DNA from: Hymenoscyphus infarciens
Lineage: Eukaryota > Ascomycota > Leotiomycetes > Helotiales > Helotiaceae
Assembly: GCA_001414345.1 (NCBI GenBank)
Contig: LLCB01000158.1
Coordinates: 1-64,000, forward strand
Direction of reading: 5' to 3'
DNA: 64,000 nucleotides
Translations under genes and position numbers: made by a program
The notes under the pieces: generated by a model
The model's database searches: none
The model's input: only the letters and a program-made list of their open reading frames with translations
What the model was told of the DNA's origin: nothing
In this document: one piece after another, positions 10,808 to 22,344 of the stretch
Layout of the letters: the number at the start of each line of letters is the position of its first letter
Position numbering within the stretch: position 1 is the stretch's first letter

Positions 10808-12429
10808 TCATCCAATCTTAACAAGAACCGACTTCGTCTCAAGGAAGAAATCCAAACTATGATACGGCATACCCTCCCTCCCAATCCCAGAACCCTTGTA
10901 CCCACCAAAAGGGGTATCCATACCAGTCGTAGGACTCGTACAATTCACACCCACAGTCCCAGCTTCCAACCCCTTTGCAACTCTCATTGCACGATCAATA
11001 TTCTTCGTGAAGACTGCCGCATAAAGACCATACTCAGTATCATTTGCTTTTGCCAACGCCTCTTCTTCTGTCTTGAAGACGTTGATATTGACAACTGGAC
11101 CAAAAACTTCTTCTTTCATGATTCGCGAGTCTTCTGGAGTTTCAATGATGATGGTTGGTTTTATGAAGTATCCATCGCCATTGGTGTAGGGTTCGTCTCC
11201 AAGAATTACCTTGCCTTCTTTCTTTCCGATCTCGAGATATTCCAAAACTTTGTCGTATTGGATTTTATCTACCAAAGGTCCATGATTCGTCTCGGGGAGC
11301 GTAGGATCACCAATCTTGGCAGCTGCAAATTTCGATTTGAATAAGTCGATAAAGCTTTCCGCGATGGTGTCTTGGACATAGATTCTTGAGTTTCCCATAC
11401 AAGTTTGGCCGCTGTTAGTTTGGATGGAATATTGGGTGGCTTGTGCTGCGGCTTCCAAATCGGCATCATCAAAGACGATAGCAGGGGACTTTCCTCCTAG
11501 TTCAAGTGAGACCACTTTGAGGTTAGATTTGGAGGAGGCTTCCTGGATGAGTCTTCCTGTCCGTGTGGATCCGGTGAAAGTTATTGCACGAACATCCATG
11601 TGGTAACTAAGAACCGATCCGGAAGTGGCTCCATGACCACTTAATACGTTAATTACGCCCGGTGGAAATCCCGCTTCCTTTATCAAAGAAGCAAGTTTGG
11701 AAGACTGTCTTGGGTCAGCTTTTTATTCTCATAATTCCACTCCAGTTTTGTGAAACGTGCTTACCGTCAAAGGTGCCTTTTCGCTACTCTTCACTACAAC
11801 AGTATTTCCCACGGTAAGTGCAGGAGCAACTTTCTTCGCGAAAAATAATAGAGGTACATTCCAAGGAATAATGACTGCAACAACCCCGTATGGTTGTCTA
11901 AACGTCAAGTTTACGAACCCAGGAGTAGCCAAACTAGATGTCCCTTGAATATCATACCCAGCTTCGGAGTAGTGATCGAATGACCCTGCAGCGACCGATG
12001 CGTGGAAATAACTGGATACGGGGTGTCCCATTGATAAAGCTTCTAAGTTCGCAAATTCTCGGTCATGTTGTCGAATCAAGGTAGCGAGTTTTTTGAAATA
12101 ACTTCCCCGTTTCTGGACCGTCAGCGCTGACCATGCAGGTTGAGCTGCTTTTGCTGCTGCAACTGCCTGGTTTGTATCTTCCTCGGATGCTTCGGGGACT
12201 GCAAGTCTTGAGTCAGCGTGGGCTTCAAGTCAAACGAGTGATTTCATTCGTACCTTTTGCTACCACTTCCCCTGTATTTGGTGAAAGGAGGTCAAATGTT
12301 CCCCCGTCTGAAGCAAAGACATGCTATTATGGAGAAGTCAGTTTATTTGTCACGTGTTGTTGCCTTCAAACCAACCTCGCCATTGATGAAGAGACGAGTC
12401 TCAATCTCTTTCTTTGAATCCTCTCCCAT
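10808..12429 (-). CDS. NAD(P)+-dependent aldehyde dehydrogenase
   Basis: Oxidises an aldehyde to its carboxylic acid. Four exons give 484 aa: 12376-12429, 12254-12323, 11765-12198 and 10808-11704; introns are 52, 55 and 60 bp. The catalytic core is complete: PWNVP with N155, the general base in LELGGK (E254) and the nucleophile in GQTCMGNS (C288), followed by EEVFGPV and the C-terminal PFGGYKGSG. Family enzymes have about 480-500 aa, so it is full length. The start ATG at 12429 leads directly into RLFINGE, the usual ALDH opening. It is transcribed divergently from the decarboxylase-type amidohydrolase with 440 bp between the starts, which suggests shared control and an aromatic aldehyde as substrate (inference). 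Sequence alone does not fix the substrate; indole-acetaldehyde or general ALDH activity is also possible. Confidence 0.92.
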
Positions 12430-12869
12430 AATGTCTTGATGCTGGTTTCTCGTCGGTATACTTTCGAAGGGTGTCGAGATGCCGTGCGAATGTAGCCAAC
12501 TCGTGGTTGTACGGCGGTAGACTAGTACAGTACTCCGTACGGAGGCTACCTAACCCCTTGCAGCTTTCTCGGCTAAATTGAGCTGAGATTGACATCATGC
12601 GCTCATCATTACATGAGCCGTCTTGCCCAATGTCCCCAATGTTACACTAGAAAGACAAGACGTTAGTTGCTCATTTAGGGTCCTACATCTCGGCATTTGT
12701 TTCGGGATCGCTTTTGTAAAGCTCGATGTAGCAACTCATTTAAGAGGATGTGGGACTTCTATTCATCGTGGATGAGGGGTCTAGGTAGCTCTCCAATATC
12801 TTCGAATTAAGCTTCGAGAATTAAACTTCACTCCAGTACAATTCAAACACCCTTAAAAACATCGCCAAG
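12430..12869. promoter_or_regulatory. Shared divergent promoter, ALDH / amidohydrolase
   Basis: 440 bp between two start codons on opposite strands. There is no gene in it. Two CTCATTTA copies (12671 and 12735) are seen, spaced about 64 bp apart. A shared regulator is inferred from geometry only. Confidence 0.5.
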
Positions 12870-14026
12870 ATGCCCAAAGGAACCATAGCAATCGAGGAAG
12901 CAGTCATCGACCCCGCAGGTCTAGAAGGTCTCAAACAATGGACCGCGGTTCTATCCCCCCTAACCTCCGCACCCACAAACTTCAAAGGTCCCCCAGACGT
13001 GCATTCCGCCCGTCTCCTCGATATCCATAAAACCCGTATCGAAACAATGGACAAGGAGGGTGTAGAATACATGCTTTTATCACTAACCTCCCCCGGGCCC
13101 CAAGGCGAAGCAGACCCAACCAAATCCCTAGAACTCGCCCAAGTAGCAAACGACTATCTCTCCACAGAAGTGGCAAAGAACCCCTCGCGCTTCGGAGCAC
13201 TAGCTTCAATCCCCATGCACTCGGCCCAAGCTGCAGCCACGGAAGTCCGTCGCGCAGTGAAGGAGTTAGGATTCTTTGGTGCGATTTTGAATGATTTTCA
13301 AAGTGTGGGGGAAGATGGACAGGGAAAGGAGTATTTCGATACCGAGAAATTTGATCCCTTCTGGGCTGTGGTACAGGAATTAGGAGTACCCGTTTATTTG
13401 CATCCGAGGTATATGATTAAGAATGATTTGTTACCGGGGACGAAGTATGGGGAGAGGAAACATCTCTTGGGTGCTGGAATCCAGTTCCATTTGGATCTTA
13501 GTTGGCATGTCTATGCGATTTGTTCTTCCGGGGTGTTGGATAGGTTCCCAGGAGTTCAATTGGTTGTTGGTCATATGGGCGAAGGGTGTGTTTTCCTTCT
13601 CTGAGTCCCCCAAATCTTGATATCGCAGACAGCTAACCACAAAATTAGCATACCATTCAACCTTTGGAGAGCGACCCATTGGATCAATTCACCCCTCAAA
13701 AAACCTTCTCGTCCTTGTCTTCAAGACTATAAGTATTATTTCACCCACAACGTCAATATCACCACTTCTGGATTCTTCTCAACAGAAGCCCTCAAATTCT
13801 GCATTGAGCAAATTGGAGCTGATAGGTGTCTGTATGCAATTGGTAAGTCTCCTCTTGCTTTGTTCAAACTAGACATGTGAGAGTACTAACAGATCAAGAT
13901 TACCCTTACGAAAATATCGAGGAGGGACAGGAATGGTGGAGGAACATTGATTTGGGCAGCAAGGAAAAGGAATTGGTTGCAAGGGAAAATGCTATTAGGT
14001 TGTTCAAGCTACCTCTTGAAGTGTAA
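12870..14026 (+). CDS. Amidohydrolase-2 family decarboxylase (dihydroxybenzoate decarboxylase-like)
   Basis: Resembles fungal 2,3-dihydroxybenzoate and gamma-resorcylate decarboxylases, metal-dependent enzymes that non-oxidatively remove CO2 from hydroxybenzoates. Three exons, 12870-13585, 13649-13842 and 13899-14026, give 345 aa, the usual family length. Expected metal ligands are present: Glu in IAIEEA (residues 9-10), His178 in VYLHPRY, His235 in VGHMGEG and Asp304 in IDYPYEN. NITTSGFFST near residue 285 is a family hallmark. The residue after GE in GHMGEG is Gly where 2,3-DHB decarboxylases have His; this position varies in the family. Introns are 63 and 56 bp. It is divergent from the ALDH and convergent with the SnoaL-like gene (132 bp apart). 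Substrate is not certain; another aromatic carboxylate is possible. Confidence 0.87.
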
Positions 14027-14157
14027 TAATAGCATAGCCAAAAATCAATTCTCAAGAATTCAAAAGTCAAGAGTATCCAAAAGTGATGAACATATCAAAC
14101 AGCCATCTTCATTATTACCACCAAGCAACCTAACAACCACATCTCTCCTGCTTTTCT

Positions 14158-14995
14158 TCAATTCAAGACCAAAGCCGGCTTACTATCCTCAACCTTCTCT
14201 CCCCACTTCGGCGCCCTCAAATCATCCGTCTCAACCTGCTTCCCGGTAACAGGATGCTTATAATGAAACGGCACAACCCTAGTATCAGGCCACAACATCA
14301 ACTGCTCAACGATTTCATCCGGTCCCGTAACGTTTCCCTCTGAATAGGTACTCGTATCAAAAGGAATAAACTCCCCACTCTCCTTCTTCCCCCACCCTCT
14401 TTCAAAGTCCGCATGCCAAAAGGGGAAATATCTCAATTTCCAAATCTTCCAAAGGCCATCTTCTTTGATATACTCGTTTTCATAGAGACCTCCTTCCCAC
14501 CATTGGACGAACCCACGAGGGTGTGTGTTGGCGATTGATTGATGGGTTCCAGCGCTCATGAGAGCTCTGAAGCGTCCTTGGGCAGTGAGACCATCTGGGG
14601 AGACGTCGACAATGTCTTGCATTTGGGCGTGGTCGAGGAGAAAACCGTGCACGGGACCATTACGCCCTTGGACAAAGCGGGCGGCGAAGCGCTCGATATA
14701 TAGACGTTTTACGCCCTCCTTCTTGCGGTAACGGCCGCCGATGAATTCGACGAAAGTTTCGGGATCGTTGGAGTAGAGGTCTACTACTTCTCTGTAGAGA
14801 CATTTGTCCAGGTAGTATCCATATTTGAAATGAAGTTTCTTTATTTCTGCTTCATCTGTAATTTTTGAGTTAGTACTGTAAGTACTGTAGGATGAATTGC
14901 GGGAATTTGAACATACCGCTCACTTTGGAGACTTCTTTTTGGAGGGATTCCACGTGGGCTTTGAGCTCTGCGATTTCTTTTGTGACGTCTGCCAT
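14158..14995 (-). CDS. SnoaL/NTF2-like fold protein
   Basis: Small alpha+beta-barrel protein of the SnoaL-like/NTF2 superfamily, whose members include dehydratases, cyclases and ring-modifying enzymes. Two exons, 14917-14995 and 14158-14855 (61-bp intron), give 258 aa. Residues 1-27 form a short coiled coil with heptad-like leucines; residues 28-175 carry the SnoaL-like pattern (IKKLHFKYGYYLDK, then VVDLYS, FVEFIGGRY, VHGFLLDHAQMQDIVDV, QWWEGGLYENEY, WKIWKLRYFP). A C-terminal extension of about 75 residues is rich in Pro and charged residues. It lies between the decarboxylase and the oxygenase, and its start is 535 bp from the oxygenase start, so co-regulation is likely. The reaction cannot be named from sequence. 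Confidence 0.8.
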
Positions 14996-15529
14996 CTTGA
15001 AGAATTGCTAAACTACTCAAGCTGTTTATTTCAGTGACTTCTTGTGTTGTGAAGTGAGGTTTGGGTGGTTAAAAATGCCCCACCTCCAGCTGGACCCCTA
15101 CTCGGTGCCCCACGGTTGCAAACAAAGAGGGGAATCCCCATTACAATGAAAGTAATGTATGCGTAAGGCTACAAGCAAATTGAAAATCGAATTCGTAATG
15201 CTGACCACAATGAGATATGATCTCGGTATATCTGTTTCGATCAATTGTCCAATCGGTAAAGTTGGCTCGTGAGGATAAATTGAACGGCACTCTGAAATCA
15301 TGAGTGACTATCATCAACCTCAAACTAACTACCGACAGAAACCTCAAGTATTGACCCCGCACTTGCGGCCACCAGGCATATATTATCCAGAGATAATTTA
15401 GCGACCGAATAAGGAAATGTGTCAAATACAACAGAGCGAAAGAGCTTAAAATAATTTCTCCCATTTCAATCACTAGATTTGAAAAATTGAAATCGCATCT
15501 TCATCGCTGAAGTAACGATTTTGAGTCAC
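14996..15529. promoter_or_regulatory. Shared divergent promoter, SnoaL-like / oxygenase
   Basis: 534 bp between opposite start codons. No coding sequence was recognised; the open frames here are short and unlike any family I know. It mirrors the arrangement at 12430-12869, so one regulator could drive all four genes. Confidence 0.45.
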
Positions 15530-17357
15530 ATGATGGCACACCTATTCTCTTTTAATCCTGTGGAGGAACAAAATTATGTGGAAGGTCGAAAAGCGAGTTC
15601 TCAAATCAAATACCCAGATACTGTTGCGTTCCAAGGATTCAATAAACCTCAGCGATTCGAAGGCGACATATTCGACCTCGAAGTGACAGGCAAGATTCCA
15701 GAAGACATCAGCGGAACTTTCTATCGTATACAACCGTGGGTGTTCTTTGGGTTTTTTCTTTCCTTTTGTATTTATTCGGGGAGTTGAGACTGTTTCCTCC
15801 CCGGCCATGCTTCCGGAAAAGCATTACTGACCCTTAGATTCTCTACAGTGATCATCGCTACCCACCAAAGTTTGAAGAGGACATCCACTTCAATGGCGAT
15901 GGAACCGTCTCTGCTTTCCATTTCGAGAACGGGCATGTGGATTTCAGACAGCGTTATGTGAGAACTGAGAGATTCAAACTGGAGACCGAGGCCCGGAGAA
16001 GTTTATTTGGAAAGTACAGAAATCTGTACACAGACAATGAGGCAGTTAAAGGAGTAATAAGGACAGCATCAAACACCAACGTCGTATTTTGGAGGGGAAT
16101 GTTGCTGGCCATGAAAGAGGACGGTCCGCCATTTGCAATGGATCCCGGTTCTTTGGAAACAATTGGCAGGTACGATTTTGAAGGCCAGGTAAAGTCCCCG
16201 ACCTTTACCGCGCATCCAAAGGTCGATCCTAGGACGGGTGAAATGGTATGTTTTGGATATGAGGCAGGAGGCAACGGAAATGATGGCTCATGTGATATTG
16301 TGGTATACACGATTGATAAGAATGGCAAAAAGACCGAAGAAACATGGTACAAAGCTCCATTTTGTGGAGTCATTCACGATTGCGGGATTAGCGAGAATTA
16401 TCTCGTTCTTCCAATGACGCCTCTGAAATGCTCGCATGATCGACTCAAGAAGGGTGGTAATCATTGGGCTTGGGATCCTAATGAAGATCAATTGTATGGA
16501 ATAGTGCCGAGGCGAGGTGAAAAATCCGAGGATATTGTGTGGTTGCGAGGAGAGAATGGTAAGTTGGGTTTCGAGCTCATCCCGCGATTCGCAGCTAACA
16601 TCTTCAAGCCTTCCATGGCCATATTGCTGGCTGTTATGAGAATGAGGATGGGCATATAGTTTTCGACTTGACGATTGCCAATGATAATGTTTTCTTTTTC
16701 TTTCCACCTGAAGGTGCACCGCCGGAAACGCTCGGCAAGAGGAACAAATTGCAATCAGATACCTATCGCTGGATATTTGATCCAAAAGCCAAGACTGATA
16801 CGCGAGTGAAACCGTCAGCGACCTTTGGTATTAATGGCGAGTTTTCTCGAATCGATGACCGATATATTACCAAACCATACGACCACTTCTGGCAGGTACA
16901 GATTGAGCCTACTCGGCCGTATGACTTTGCAAAGTGTGGCAGCCCAGCCGGGGGCTTCTTCAACTCAGTCGGACATTTCACCTGGGATGGCAAAACAAAG
17001 GATATATACTGGGCAGGTCCTACAACGACATTTCAGGAGCCGGTATTCGTGCCAAAAGGAACCGATGTCGAAGGAGAGGGCTATCTCATCATGCTTCTCA
17101 ACCATCTTGACGAGTTGCGGAATGACATTCTAATCTTCGATGCGCTGAACCTTGCCAAGGGACCGCTTGCCGCCGTTCATATGCCTTTCAAACTACGCCT
17201 TGGACTTCATGGTAATTTCGTTGACCAAAGAGAGATTGATGCTTGGAAGGATTTGCGGAAGGAGGACGGAGAATTGGGTCCGGTGAAGCCGGCCGAAAAG
17301 CCGCTGCCATGGCAAGAAGAGATGCAGAATGGCTTGAATGGGATCCGCGGTAAATAG
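15530..17357 (+). CDS. Carotenoid/stilbene cleavage oxygenase
   Basis: Non-heme Fe(II) dioxygenase of the RPE65/carotenoid cleavage family; fungal members such as Neurospora CAO-1 cleave resveratrol-type stilbenes to two aromatic aldehydes (family knowledge). Three exons, 15530-15735, 15849-16558 and 16609-17357, give 554 aa. The four iron-binding histidines can be placed at H191 (FTAHPKVD), H245 (GVIHDCGI), H308 (AFHGHIAG) and H506 (GLHGNFV). EDIHFNGDG near 78-87 is typical of the first blade. The start was set at the ATG at 15530; a second ATG follows immediately. The first intron is 113 bp, long for this window. Similarity is closest to lignostilbene/stilbene oxygenases rather than retinal-forming enzymes, but that call is from motif memory. 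No signal peptide, so probably cytosolic. Confidence 0.88.
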
Positions 17358-18085
17358 TTTGATACCTCAATTGTGAAAATATAACACAAAATGTTGGACT
17401 GGTGGTGGTGTTGAGGTTGTGAATGAGGTGTCCTTCAAAAAGGGGAGGTTGGGGTGGCGCTTATGGCAGAACCATTTTGGGACGGAAAGCGGTGGTCTCA
17501 AAATCCCCCTCTTTTCATCTCCATTTCTGGACATCAACACCACGACCATGTGGAATGCATGAGATATCTGTTACCTCACCTCATCGGGCTTTTCGAGTCG
17601 CTCTTGTGTCTCGCACACTGGTCAAGAGGACGAAATGGCGTGGAGAAGTCTTCACAGCACCAGCTGAATGGTTCGGGGATCACCAACATCAGCGTCATCC
17701 GCTCTGGTGTTATTTCCGTCTTTTTGTACCTCTGTATAACCTCTCATCCTCTTGATTTCCCCCTGTCGCCTGCCTCCGAATTCCGTGTCCTTCTCGGTCG
17801 CTCCCCTTCCCGCGAGCCACAAAGATCTACAACCCTATTAGAATTCAAGCCTCCCAAACTATGTTCATCACCGATTCACCCCACCTGTTACATATCAAGC
17901 CTAAAAACGCCCAGATGCATTGCAAGCTCCAAGCCTTCCCACCTCTACACCCCCTTAAACTCAATTCCCCTACGCCATGAGTTCATGACATTAGGCCACC
18001 CTTGGCCCTAGTAATTGTACTATTTTGATATTTTCCTTTTCCTTTTCCTTTCAAACGTTTTTTCGATATTTTGTCTAACAACAGC
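17358..18085. other. Intergenic, no gene recognised
   Basis: Pyrimidine-rich DNA between the oxygenase stop and the membrane-protein start. A 185-codon open frame on the plus strand (17454-18011) has no family resemblance and no plausible protein composition. CT-rich tracts at 18026-18060 are consistent with a fungal promoter. Confidence 0.5.
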
Positions 18086-19166
18086 ATGGCAATTCGCAAG
18101 CCCTCCCCACCAAGTGCTGCGCTTCCTGTCATATCTGAAGATAGGCCAGTTAGCGAACCTCACAATAGCAACAGTCCTCCGATTCCTCCACGATCGTTGA
18201 AAAGACCTTCCCGCGGGAATTTCAAAGAATCTGGCTTATCAGACTTTACCTATCATACGCCAACGTCTTCCTGGGAGGACGAGTCGATTGAGGGGCATGA
18301 ATCGGAGAAGCTAGCACAGTTGAGGAGAGATGTTGTAAACAATAAACATGTTGCGAAGAGAGGTGGTTGGTTGCGATTGTGTTTAGTGTTGGGAATTCTT
18401 TCTTCTTGTATTATTGGCCTTGCTGCTGGTCTGGCGTTTGGTTTGAAGAAGCGGAGTAAGAGCGCGTAAGTCGAAGCATTTTATCTTGTCGAAAAATCTC
18501 CTCTAACATCCTAAGAGAAGTACAGGCGACGAAGTTGTCCCAATTTCCAAGATGACCGCCGCATTTCCCGTAGGATCATATTCCATAAACACATACCTCT
18601 CCAGTATCACAACGAAATGCACTGCCAACCCCGCAACCTGGCGCTGTTACCCATACACCACATACTCCCAATCGGAACCCGATTCGGCTGCGACATTCGA
18701 TTGGATTATCTCGTCCGACCCCAAAACACCAACAAATTACTTCATCTCGTCCACACCAAACTACTTCTCCATAACCTTCACTAATATCTCGCTCTCACTC
18801 CAAGCATCCGGCACCCAAGACGAACATTACTTTTTCGAAACGAGCATACCAAAATCCACAACCCCTGCCACACAATTAGCAAGTAAAAACGTAGCTACAA
18901 CATGCAATTTCAATAACGCGGTTCTCCGGAGTTATTTATATACGAGAATGACGAAGACCTATCCAAACAATGGGGGAAACTCAACAACGAAGAATGAAAG
19001 CGGTGCTTATACAGCTTGGCCATATGCTGTGACGATCCAGCAGGTGGCCATGAGTGGAGCTAGTATACCAACTTGCTTGGATGCGAGTGGGACGTCTTTG
19101 GGGGACTTTAGTGTTCAGGATCTGGGGAAAGAATGTGATTGTTCATACCTTAATACTGGTACATGA
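18086..19166 (+). CDS. Single-pass membrane protein with extracellular Cys-containing domain
   Basis: Not recognised by name, but of a type common in filamentous fungi. Two exons, 18086-18465 and 18521-19166 (55-bp intron ending GAGAAG), give 341 aa. Residues 1-90 are Pro/Ser-rich and polar (cytoplasmic tail); residues 98-119 are a clear membrane helix followed by KKRSK; residues 125-341 form an ectodomain with YTTYSQ, repeated Asn-x-Ser/Thr sites and at least six cysteines, ending CDCSYL. The positive residues on both sides make topology uncertain; the absence of an N-terminal signal peptide suggests signal-anchor insertion. The acceptor was chosen because it keeps the frame into GDEVVPISK. 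Function unknown. Confidence 0.72.
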
Positions 19167-19621
19167 GTATGTTTTAATTTCCTTGGGTCAAGATGTACTG
19201 GGATGGCGCATGGTGACGTATTTGATTCAGGTGTGTTTCAGGTAGGCCGGATACTCTTTCATAATGTGTAAGTACAAATAATTAATATCAATTAAAATAG
19301 GCCTACCAGGGGATAGAGGAATTCGTGACTGGTGAATGGTAGACCAACTCTCCTCTGCTCCTTCCATTGTTTATCCGAGACTTGATAAATCGATTCACAA
19401 AAGGCTTGAATGATTAAGATTTTAATATGTTTATTGTTCCAAAGGAGTTTGGACAATTGTGGAAGTGCAAACAGTTTTCCGTTGGCCTGCTTGGTTAGCG
19501 AGGGCCAACTGCGTGTAGCGACGGTTGAGGGCTCGCTCCACTGGCGTCCCATCAACTTCCTCTCAAAACCAAATCTTCGCCCGACAAAAAACACCTCCAT
19601 CACTCCATACACGCAGGCGGA

Positions 19622-21110
19622 TGCGCAACCCTCTCACAACATCCCGTCATCCCGAGAACCGGACGTTCGGTCTCCAGACCAATTATCATCGGGATCAACG
19701 AACTTCCTCACTCTCCCAAAGGCCCTTCAAGTGCGCATTTTCCGCGAAGCTGGTCTCCTAGCGGCCCGAATTATGCTTGTGGTCAATATCACATATGCCC
19801 TTTCAAACGAGAGAGTTGCAAGTAGGTATTGAACATGTTGCTGGTTTCTTGGGCTATTTCTAGCGAAGTCGAGAGAATGTTCTATTCAGGGAACAATTTC
19901 CAGGGACCAGGAGCAAGAAAGTGCCCCAGGAAAACTCCATATGCTATCTTCCCTATCCGCCCGCGCGCTTTCCTTTATGAAATCTCTCACTATTAAAGTC
20001 GATCGTGCAGCTGTCAACTTGATTTTGGGAATGGTACGGGATGTGGAATTGCCGGAGATTATTGCGAGGCAGGCCTTGCAGAGCACATTCTGCCTTGAGG
20101 CATTGCATGCCCGAAGGATCGAGAGATTGTGTTGAGCTGGACCTCTGTTGCAGGCCGACTTGCAAATTGTATAAGTCCAAAACGGCAAAGGAAATCGTAA
20201 CTAGACTCCATGCCCTTCTGACCCTTAAAGAGTTTGGAATCTGCCTTGCCAGGAAACACTCTCTAAAGACGTTGCAAACATAATACTCTGCCGGGTAAAT
20301 GGATATCATAATGCACCAACCTTGCGCGGTTGGATACGTATACTAGAGTATGATGGCCTCGTGGTCCTGTTCGCATAAGATGTATTTTGGCATCAGCGTT
20401 AGGGTTATTTCTTACCTAACATCTAGGAGAACATATCGTGTTTTGGATGCGTAGGTAGGTCAGCTTCGACGGGTTGCTGGCTCGAAAATTGCGACAACTA
20501 CCGTATGCCACGATCTCCTTTTCTCGTTTCAAAGCAAATGAACGCCGAGGCATCGCAAATTTTCTTTTCAAAAAACAATTTTGTTGTTGTGCCTAGACGT
20601 GAATTTGGCAACTTTGGCCAAAGTTGGGACAGAACACCCAACGTCATGGAGCTGGAACTTTTCCTGGGACACATTGAGAATTCTGCGCTCAAGAACTTAA
20701 AGAGGTTGGAGTTTGTGATTCCAGGCCACAGAAGCACTTTTCTCGAAAACGATGCACGGGGTTATCAGTCGTGGCTTAGAGCAATTGATTTACTCAAAGG
20801 TTCTGCCACGGTTTCTGCATTGACCATTACCATCAGCCATTTTGACGACTCCGACCAGCACGCGTGGGATCTCTATTTCGCAAATAAGGATTATCTTGCA
20901 AAACGACAAAGAATTTTGAAGAGAGCTGTAACAACATTTTCGAAGCTGGGTGGACTGAAGAATTTCCGGGTGCGTGAATGGAGTCTGGATGAAGTCAGCG
21001 CTGAAGACCGGGAAAACTGGATGTGCGGTAGTGAGGAGAGAGAGAGAGAACTCGAAAAGCTCGTTATGGAAAGGACTACAAAGCTGATATTGGAGGGAAG
21101 GAAAAGATGA
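19622..21110 (+). pseudogene. Decayed F-box-like gene, relative of 22345-24003
   Basis: Pieces of a protein like the intact neighbour occur in order but in different frames. NFLTLPKALQVRIFREAGLL (about 19709-19768) matches its FLDLPKKTRRRIYLLAG. LLVSWAISSEVERMFYSGNN (about 19831-19890) matches LLVSRNVSKEVGEMLYSEN. LSSLSARALSFMKSLTIKV (about 19944-20000) matches its NLSDQSLSSMKALHVHL. The frame then breaks until 20505-21110, a continuous 201-codon stretch matching the neighbour's C-terminal half (FLVSKQMNAEAS, LFLGHIENSA). Frameshifts and stops separate the pieces, so this is most likely a broken paralogue; the 3' part could still be transcribed. Confidence 0.68.
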
Positions 21111-22344
21111 ATTGGGAAGAGTATTGGGACCGCAGCGACCACTACAATGACTGGGTTTGTAGATATTGGGACCGCTGGATTCCTATGGGAAATTGAAGAA
21201 GTTGGGGTCTCTGCTGTCTGTACTACATGTGTGTTTCACAAAGAAGTCGTCTTGCTTGTATTACATTTAGCATTAGGTTGAGTATTGCCTAGAAGAGCTC
21301 TAGCATTTATCAAGTATAAATAAAACACTTCATTTTAAAACATCACCTTACTCATGGTTGTGTTTAAACTCGTAAGCATGACTCACATCAACTGAATTTC
21401 TATGTGCCAGTGGAAGTTATTACTCAACAATCACTAATAGAAGTACTTGAACAATTCGGTTCATTTTTTAAGTGGACCAAGATATTGAAGAGGACCAGAG
21501 CTCACTTAGCCTACCTGGTTCTTTTTTTTAAATAAAAAAAAAGAGTATTCATTCTATTATGACAAACTCTTATTAAAACTCTGATCTCAAGCAACGCTAC
21601 TGTTAAAATGGAAATAGAAACTGAATGATATCAGGATAGTCTCTTGCTGGTTCATTCATAGCCCCAGCATAGTAGGAATGTGTGGTACGTTGAGACTTCA
21701 AATTTCTTCCTTAGAGTCGGGAAACCCTCACTCATCATTCTTCGCGCTCCCTCTCCTCTCTTAACTTTCGTCAGTTAAAAGGGATTTGCAACATAGTTGG
21801 TTACTGTAGCTTTCAAATTCTCGGAAGCCACCTCATATCCCTTTTATTCTTGTGCTTTTTCTTGTGTTTTCTTGGAAAGAAGTCTTTGTTTCGTTGTGTG
21901 AAACTAGGTAGGTAGGATATCAGGTGCATTACTTAAGCGAATCTAGCACTATATGACATATTGTTTGAAGCGAGTTGTTTCGTACAAAGGAAGAGCTTGT
22001 ATCTAGGAGAGATATCTTAACGGGGTAGTAAATAGTTTTCTATAATTGAAAGTATCGGCCAAGACAGTTGGGACAATCGAGGTCAAATGTTCTAAAGAGC
22101 TGGGTTAATATGCGAATGTTCCAAGCTTGTGGGATAATTATTCGAAAGTTGGAAAAATGTAGAACTGGAAGCCTTGCAAGACATGCGTTAGAGCCCGAAG
22201 GTGAATGTAGCCGTCGCATCTCATCTTTGCCAAAACCATAACCACCACAGCACCTGAACTTCCGACTCCAACACCTCAACTCCAACGCCTCAACTTCCTG
22301 TACCTCCACACTAACAACATTCACAACGTCAAAAACCATACGCC
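21111..22344. other. Intergenic, no gene recognised
   Basis: AT-rich DNA between the decayed and intact F-box-like genes. No open frame above 110 codons is credible. The last 200 bp carry CAAC-rich tracts (22270-22330) just before the start codon, common in fungal 5' leaders. Confidence 0.5.

Noticed and set aside
10763..11344. 193-codon open frame on the plus strand
   Set aside because: It lies antisense over the conserved aldehyde dehydrogenase exon and has no family resemblance.
12870..14026. Loss of catalytic His in the amidohydrolase (GHMGEG)
   Set aside because: The residue differs from 2,3-DHB decarboxylase but this position varies in the family, and the main metal ligands are kept, so I do not call it inactive.
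17454..18011. 185-codon open frame on the plus strand
   Set aside because: No similarity, low-complexity composition and no promoter or intron signs; treated as intergenic.
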